From CAMBDR01 sp046597185 (GTDB lineage: Bacteria; Pseudomonadota; Gammaproteobacteria; Burkholderiales; Burkholderiaceae_D): a DNA stretch of 7,787 nucleotides. Below, piece by piece: positions 5,465 through 7,787 of this stretch (its first letter is position 1; every line of letters begins with the position of its first letter). The stretch spans positions 1 through 7,787 of the forward strand of contig JBKJLF010000143.1 in NCBI GenBank assembly GCA_046597185.1. Direction: 5' to 3'. The translations under genes were made by a program, and so were the position numbers. The notes under the pieces are model-generated. The model was not told the origin of the DNA. It was given only the letters and a program-made list of their open reading frames with translations, and made no database searches.

Positions 5465-6532
5465 TTAGAACTGACCCTTTGCTCCCTCATGGTATCGTTT
5501 CGACGCCCGCTGCCACACCAACGCGCCATAAATCCAGGCGCAATGACCTTCGATGTAGGCTTGCACCTGGGCCGCCAATTCCGGGCCGTGCGTGGGTAAG
5601 GTCGCGATCAGGGCTTGTAAGGCCTGCATATCGGCCTGGTGCGCGCGGATGGCATGATCCAGGGCCTGATTGAAATCCAGCTTTTCGTGGTGCATCAGCA
5701 GGTACAGGTAGTTATTCGGGTCTTGTAGTTTGCGTTCTTTTTCGTAAGAAAAAATATCATTCGTGTAGATGATGATGCGCGCGGTTAACCACGATAGTTG
5801 CTGCATTTTGCGCTCGAAAATCAAGGCCTCGGGCAAGACGAAATCACCCGCAAATTCAATCAGTTGTATTACCGGGGCCACCGCAACCGAATAGACGCGC
5901 ATTTTCATGTAGTCATCCATGGTCGGGATATGTTGGGCCTCACGCAATTGGCTTTCACACAATACGCCACGAAACCAGAAATCTTCCATCGCGGCGCAAA
6001 ATCGGTTCATCCATGGCGGCGGCATCAGGTCGGCCAATTCGGCGCGCAACTGGCCCAAAGCACGGGCGGTCACGCTGCCATTGCTGCCATCAACCCGGCC
6101 ATTCAAAATATCGGCGTAGAGCGCAAAGGTTTGCGCCATTTGGCGCGGATCATGCACGATCTCGCCATTGTCGTAGACATCATCTTCCAGAAAAACCCAG
6201 GCAATAAGCTTGGCAAGCAAGGCCAATCGATTCAACGGTGCATGCGGATAACACCAGGCCGCCAGCGCGGCCCCGCTGATATGATCATAGCGTTGTTGCA
6301 TTTGCTCACAACGAATGATGCCGGTGGCGCGCACCCACTCCCAACAGAGTGCGTTGGCCTGGGCCATATGCCCATTTTTGGCGTGCTGCCAGGGGTAATC
6401 CAGGTCGGCAATGGTGAGTTGGGCCAGTGCTGGCGTCGTGCTGGCCGGGTGAGGGCTGTGCGGGTTGGCGGCATTAAATTCAGACCATAATAATGCCAGG
6501 CTGGCCGAGATTTCTTTGGAACTGATTGCCAT
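5465..6532 (-). CDS. class I terpene synthase (terpene cyclase)
   Basis: This enzyme should ionise a linear prenyl diphosphate with Mg2+ and cyclise it to a terpene hydrocarbon or alcohol. The Asp-rich motif is FLEDDVYD (115-118 and on; Asp117, Asp118, Asp121). The NSE triad is complete in NDIFSYEKE (Asn258, Ser262, Glu266). Arg212 lies 46 residues before Asn258, the spacing known for the diphosphate-sensing arginine. The conserved C-terminal RY pair is Arg346-Tyr347. I choose the ATG at 6532 (355 residues, normal for bacterial enzymes): a TACAAT box at 6561-6566 would lie inside the longer reading from 6598, and GGGGG lies 5 bases before 6532. The ATG at 6544 is possible. No prenyltransferase, P450 or regulator is adjacent, and truncated genes flank it, which suggests a gene acquired singly. 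The chain length (monoterpene or sesquiterpene) and product cannot be read; geosmin-type fusion is excluded by length. Confidence 0.9.
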   Translation of the reverse strand: MAISSKEISASLALLWSEFNAANPHSPHPASTTPALAQLTIADLDYPWQHAKNGHMAQANALCWEWVRATGIIRCEQMQQRYDHISGAALAAWCYPHAPLNRLALLAKLIAWVFLEDDVYDNGEIVHDPRQMAQTFALYADILNGRVDGSNGSVTARALGQLRAELADLMPPPWMNRFCAAMEDFWFRGVLCESQLREAQHIPTMDDYMKMRVYSVAVAPVIQLIEFAGDFVLPEALIFERKMQQLSWLTARIIIYTNDIFSYEKERKLQDPNNYLYLLMHHEKLDFNQALDHAIRAHQADMQALQALIATLPTHGPELAAQVQAYIEGHCAWIYGALVWQRASKRYHEGAKGQF

Positions 6533-6560
6533 GCGCGCCCCCATAATGATTGATCGTGTT

Positions 6561-6566
6561 ATTGTA
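6561..6566 (-). promoter_or_regulatory. candidate -10 box of the terpene synthase gene
   Basis: On the minus strand TACAAT (6561-6566) would set a start near 6554, about 21 bases before the chosen ATG. No -35 box is recognisable at 16-18 bases, so activator dependence or a chance match is possible. Confidence 0.3.
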
Positions 6567-6618
6567 CAGAATGTGCTGTGGCATGGGGCAGGTGCCATAG
6601 CTGTCCACCCCCTTATTT

Positions 6619-6972
6619 TTGAGTGACAGCGCGAAACGCGCCGAAGACTACCCGGTCAGCGACTTTCGCCATCAGGACCCGCGCTTGCAAGGGGCCAATT
6701 TTGATTTGAACATGCAGGCGGCGCAGGCGGTGCAGGCATTGGCTGCGGCGCGTGGGGTGAGTAGTGGCCAGATTGCGCTGGCTTGGGTGTTGCATCAGGG
6801 GCAGGACATGGTGCCGATTCCTGGCACCAAGCGGCGTGGCTATCTGGAACAAAACATGGCCGCTGCGGATATTGCGCTCAGTGCGGCGGAAATGGCGCAA
6901 CTGGAACAGGCGCTGGCCCATACCGCCGGGCCGCGCTATAGCCCGGAGCGGATGGCGGCGGTGGATCGCTGA
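6619..6972 (+). pseudogene. aldo/keto reductase, C-terminal fragment
   Basis: About 117 codons match the last third of NADP-dependent aldo/keto reductases of the YakC type. Visible segments are DYPVSDFRHQDPRLQGANF, then QIALAWVLHQG, the cofactor-phosphate motif PIPGTKRRGYLEQN, and the normal C-terminus ending AAVDR with a TGA at 6970-6972. The first 200 or so residues, including the Asp-Tyr-Lys-His catalytic tetrad, are absent. The frame is closed upstream by a TAG (6598-6600), and recognisable homology starts near 6640. The only early start codon (TTG 6619) has no ribosome site. It points away from the terpene synthase, whose start is about 90 bp off. The fragment should be inactive. Confidence 0.85.
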
Positions 6973-7021
6973 GCGTAATACGCCGTTTTTAAGCTGGTTT
7001 GGCGTTGCCAATTCCCCTCCG

Positions 7022-7632
7022 CTAACCAGCCAATTCTTTCATGGCGCGCTGCAAAAACGCGGCGATTTCTTCTTTTTCCGGTAAGGCCAATTGGTAGCGC
7101 GAAACAAATGTTGGGCGTTTTGGGTTTCGGCTTTGGCGTGGGCCAGTGTTGCCAGCTTGGTTTTGTCTTTGGATAAGCCGCTGCGCTCAAAATATTGGGT
7201 GGCGATTTGGCGCTTGAGTTCGCGTACCGACCAGTTGCCGCGCAGGGTTTCGATTTCGTAAAAGCTGCGTTTTAGCGGTTCTTCCAGCTCCAGTAACTGT
7301 TCAAAATGGGTGTAGGAGAGGCGGCTTAGCAACAGTTCCGGGTCCAGCGTTAAATCGGTGGGCAATTGTGCGGTCACTGACCGCACAATTTGGGGATAGG
7401 AACGGTAGAAGGTCAGGTAATTGTATAACTGCCTGCGGCCACAGGCGCTTACTTTGCGCTGTTGTAAAATCGTTTCCAATGCGCCAATTAATTTGTCACC
7501 ATATTGCGCCCGGTCTGCGCCTTGCAGTTCAAATTCGGCAATATACAAACCGATCAGCCAGTTACGCAAGGTCAGGCTGATATTCACGGCCTGCGCCGCG
7601 CGCACGGCCAGCGTGGTGTGGGCTTGTTCAAC
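7022..7632 (-). pseudogene. DUF1016 (YhcG-like) protein with the nuclease domain deleted
   Basis: The N-terminal DUF1016 domain is well preserved, including NISLTLRNWLIGLYIAEFEL, GADRAQYGDKL, then DPELLLSRLSYTHFEQLLEL and GNWSVRELKRQIATQYFERS. Downstream the expected PDDEXK nuclease domain of roughly 130 residues is missing. After HAKAETQNAQ (near 7110-7126) the reading frame changes, and the normal C-terminus appears at once in another frame as FVSRYQLALPEKEEI (from 7108), ending at TAG 7022-7024. The unshifted frame ends early at 7039. Upstream, a TAG (7633-7635) sits directly before VEQAHTTLAVRAAQ, so the natural N-terminus of about 15-20 residues is also lost; a GTG at 7605 is the first possible start. 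Intact relatives are putative nucleases; this copy should have no catalytic activity. It contains the second 27-bp palindrome. Confidence 0.82.
7364..7390. repeat. perfect 27-bp palindrome, copy 2
   Basis: AATTGTGCGGTCA (7364-7376), one C, then its exact reverse complement (7378-7390). It lies in the DUF1016 remnant and encodes QIVRSVTAQL on the minus strand. Arm length, the outer 8 bases, the inner CA and the centre base all equal those of copy 1 at 4378-4404. The two differing arm positions (C to G, A to T) are compensated in the opposite arm. Confidence 0.9.
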
Positions 7633-7645
7633 CTAAATTCCCCAG

Positions 7646-7787
7646 TTACCCCGTAGCCAAGGCGGATCCGGCAGTTGTTTTAGCCCGTTTTTTGGCATCT
7701 GCAATAAAAATTCCAATCACAATATATCGCACCAGTGCCGCCCAACGCTCCAACGGGGCCAACTGAGGCGCAGTTGCTAAAACATGC
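7646..7787 (-). CDS. possible C-terminal end of an unknown gene
   Basis: A frame open from the right edge to a TAA at 7646-7648 gives about 46 residues, including APLERWAALVRYIVIGIFIA and a basic end (KKRAKTT). I do not recognise it. The hydrophobic RYIVIGIFIA stretch could be a membrane or buried helix. At 142 bp an open frame may be chance. It would end 13 bp before the stop-closed start of the DUF1016 remnant. Confidence 0.25.
   Translation of the reverse strand, partial: HVLATAPQLAPLERWAALVRYIVIGIFIADAKKRAKTTAGSALATG

Noticed and set aside
5798..6490. 230-codon open frame on the plus strand opposite the terpene synthase
   Set aside because: It is a shadow of a well-supported gene. It has no recognisable family, and the terpene synthase motifs are on the other strand.
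6970..7000. Terminator between the convergent reductase and DUF1016 remnants
   Set aside because: GCG-loop-CGC followed by TTTTT has only a 3-bp stem, too weak to call.
7633..7698. Mini-frame beginning MPKNGLKQLPDPPWLRGNW in phase with the DUF1016 remnant
   Set aside because: It has 21 codons and no ribosome site, and it ends at the TAG before the remnant. I cannot link it to a family, so it may be chance.

Overview
The window looks like a piece of a proteobacterial chromosome, probably beta- or gammaproteobacterial. The basis is indirect: Shine-Dalgarno-led genes in tight operons, a PECR-type short-chain dehydrogenase with an acyl-CoA dehydrogenase and an enoyl-CoA hydratase, an IS630-family element, a ParE-type toxin-antitoxin pair and a DUF1016 (YhcG-like) remnant. 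No rRNA, tRNA or other taxonomic marker is present, so the assignment is weak.

Left third (1-2566, minus strand): a compact fatty acyl-CoA catabolism operon read right to left. It runs enoyl-CoA hydratase, then acyl-CoA dehydrogenase (10 bp gap), then an SDR oxidoreductase that leaves the window at position 1. A weak promoter and an inverted repeat lie upstream of the hydratase. The enzymes suggest oxidation of an unusual or branched acyl-CoA, but the substrate cannot be read from the sequence.

Centre-left (2687-3913): a complete IS630-family element of 1227 bp with 16-bp perfect terminal inverted repeats, a TA target duplication and a CTAG target. Its transposase is split into two frames joined by an A8 slippery run, with an apparently intact DDE triad. 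It sits between the acyl-CoA operon and a divergent small antitoxin-like gene, immediately upstream of that gene's TATAAT box.

Centre (3954-4994): a toxin/antitoxin neighbourhood. It holds an orphan antitoxin-like gene (+), a 56-codon conserved-looking small gene (-) overlapping it tail to tail, and a complete RHH antitoxin plus RelE/ParE-like toxin operon (-) with a palindromic operator over its -10 box. A perfect 27-bp palindrome lies just past the toxin gene.

Right half (4995-7787): decayed genes around one intact gene. The intact gene is a class I terpene synthase (5465-6532, minus) with its metal-binding and diphosphate-sensing residues in place. It is flanked by a fragment of a nucleotidyltransferase-like gene on one side and the C-terminal third of an aldo/keto reductase on the other. 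Beyond these is a DUF1016 gene that has lost its nuclease domain through an internal deletion and frameshift. A second 27-bp palindrome of the same design as the first lies inside this broken gene.

The strongest unexplained signal is this pair of palindromes. They share outer arms and centre and differ only by compensated base changes. The terpene synthase between truncated genes is the most interesting functional gene. No CRISPR array, prophage or clearly new defence system is visible.
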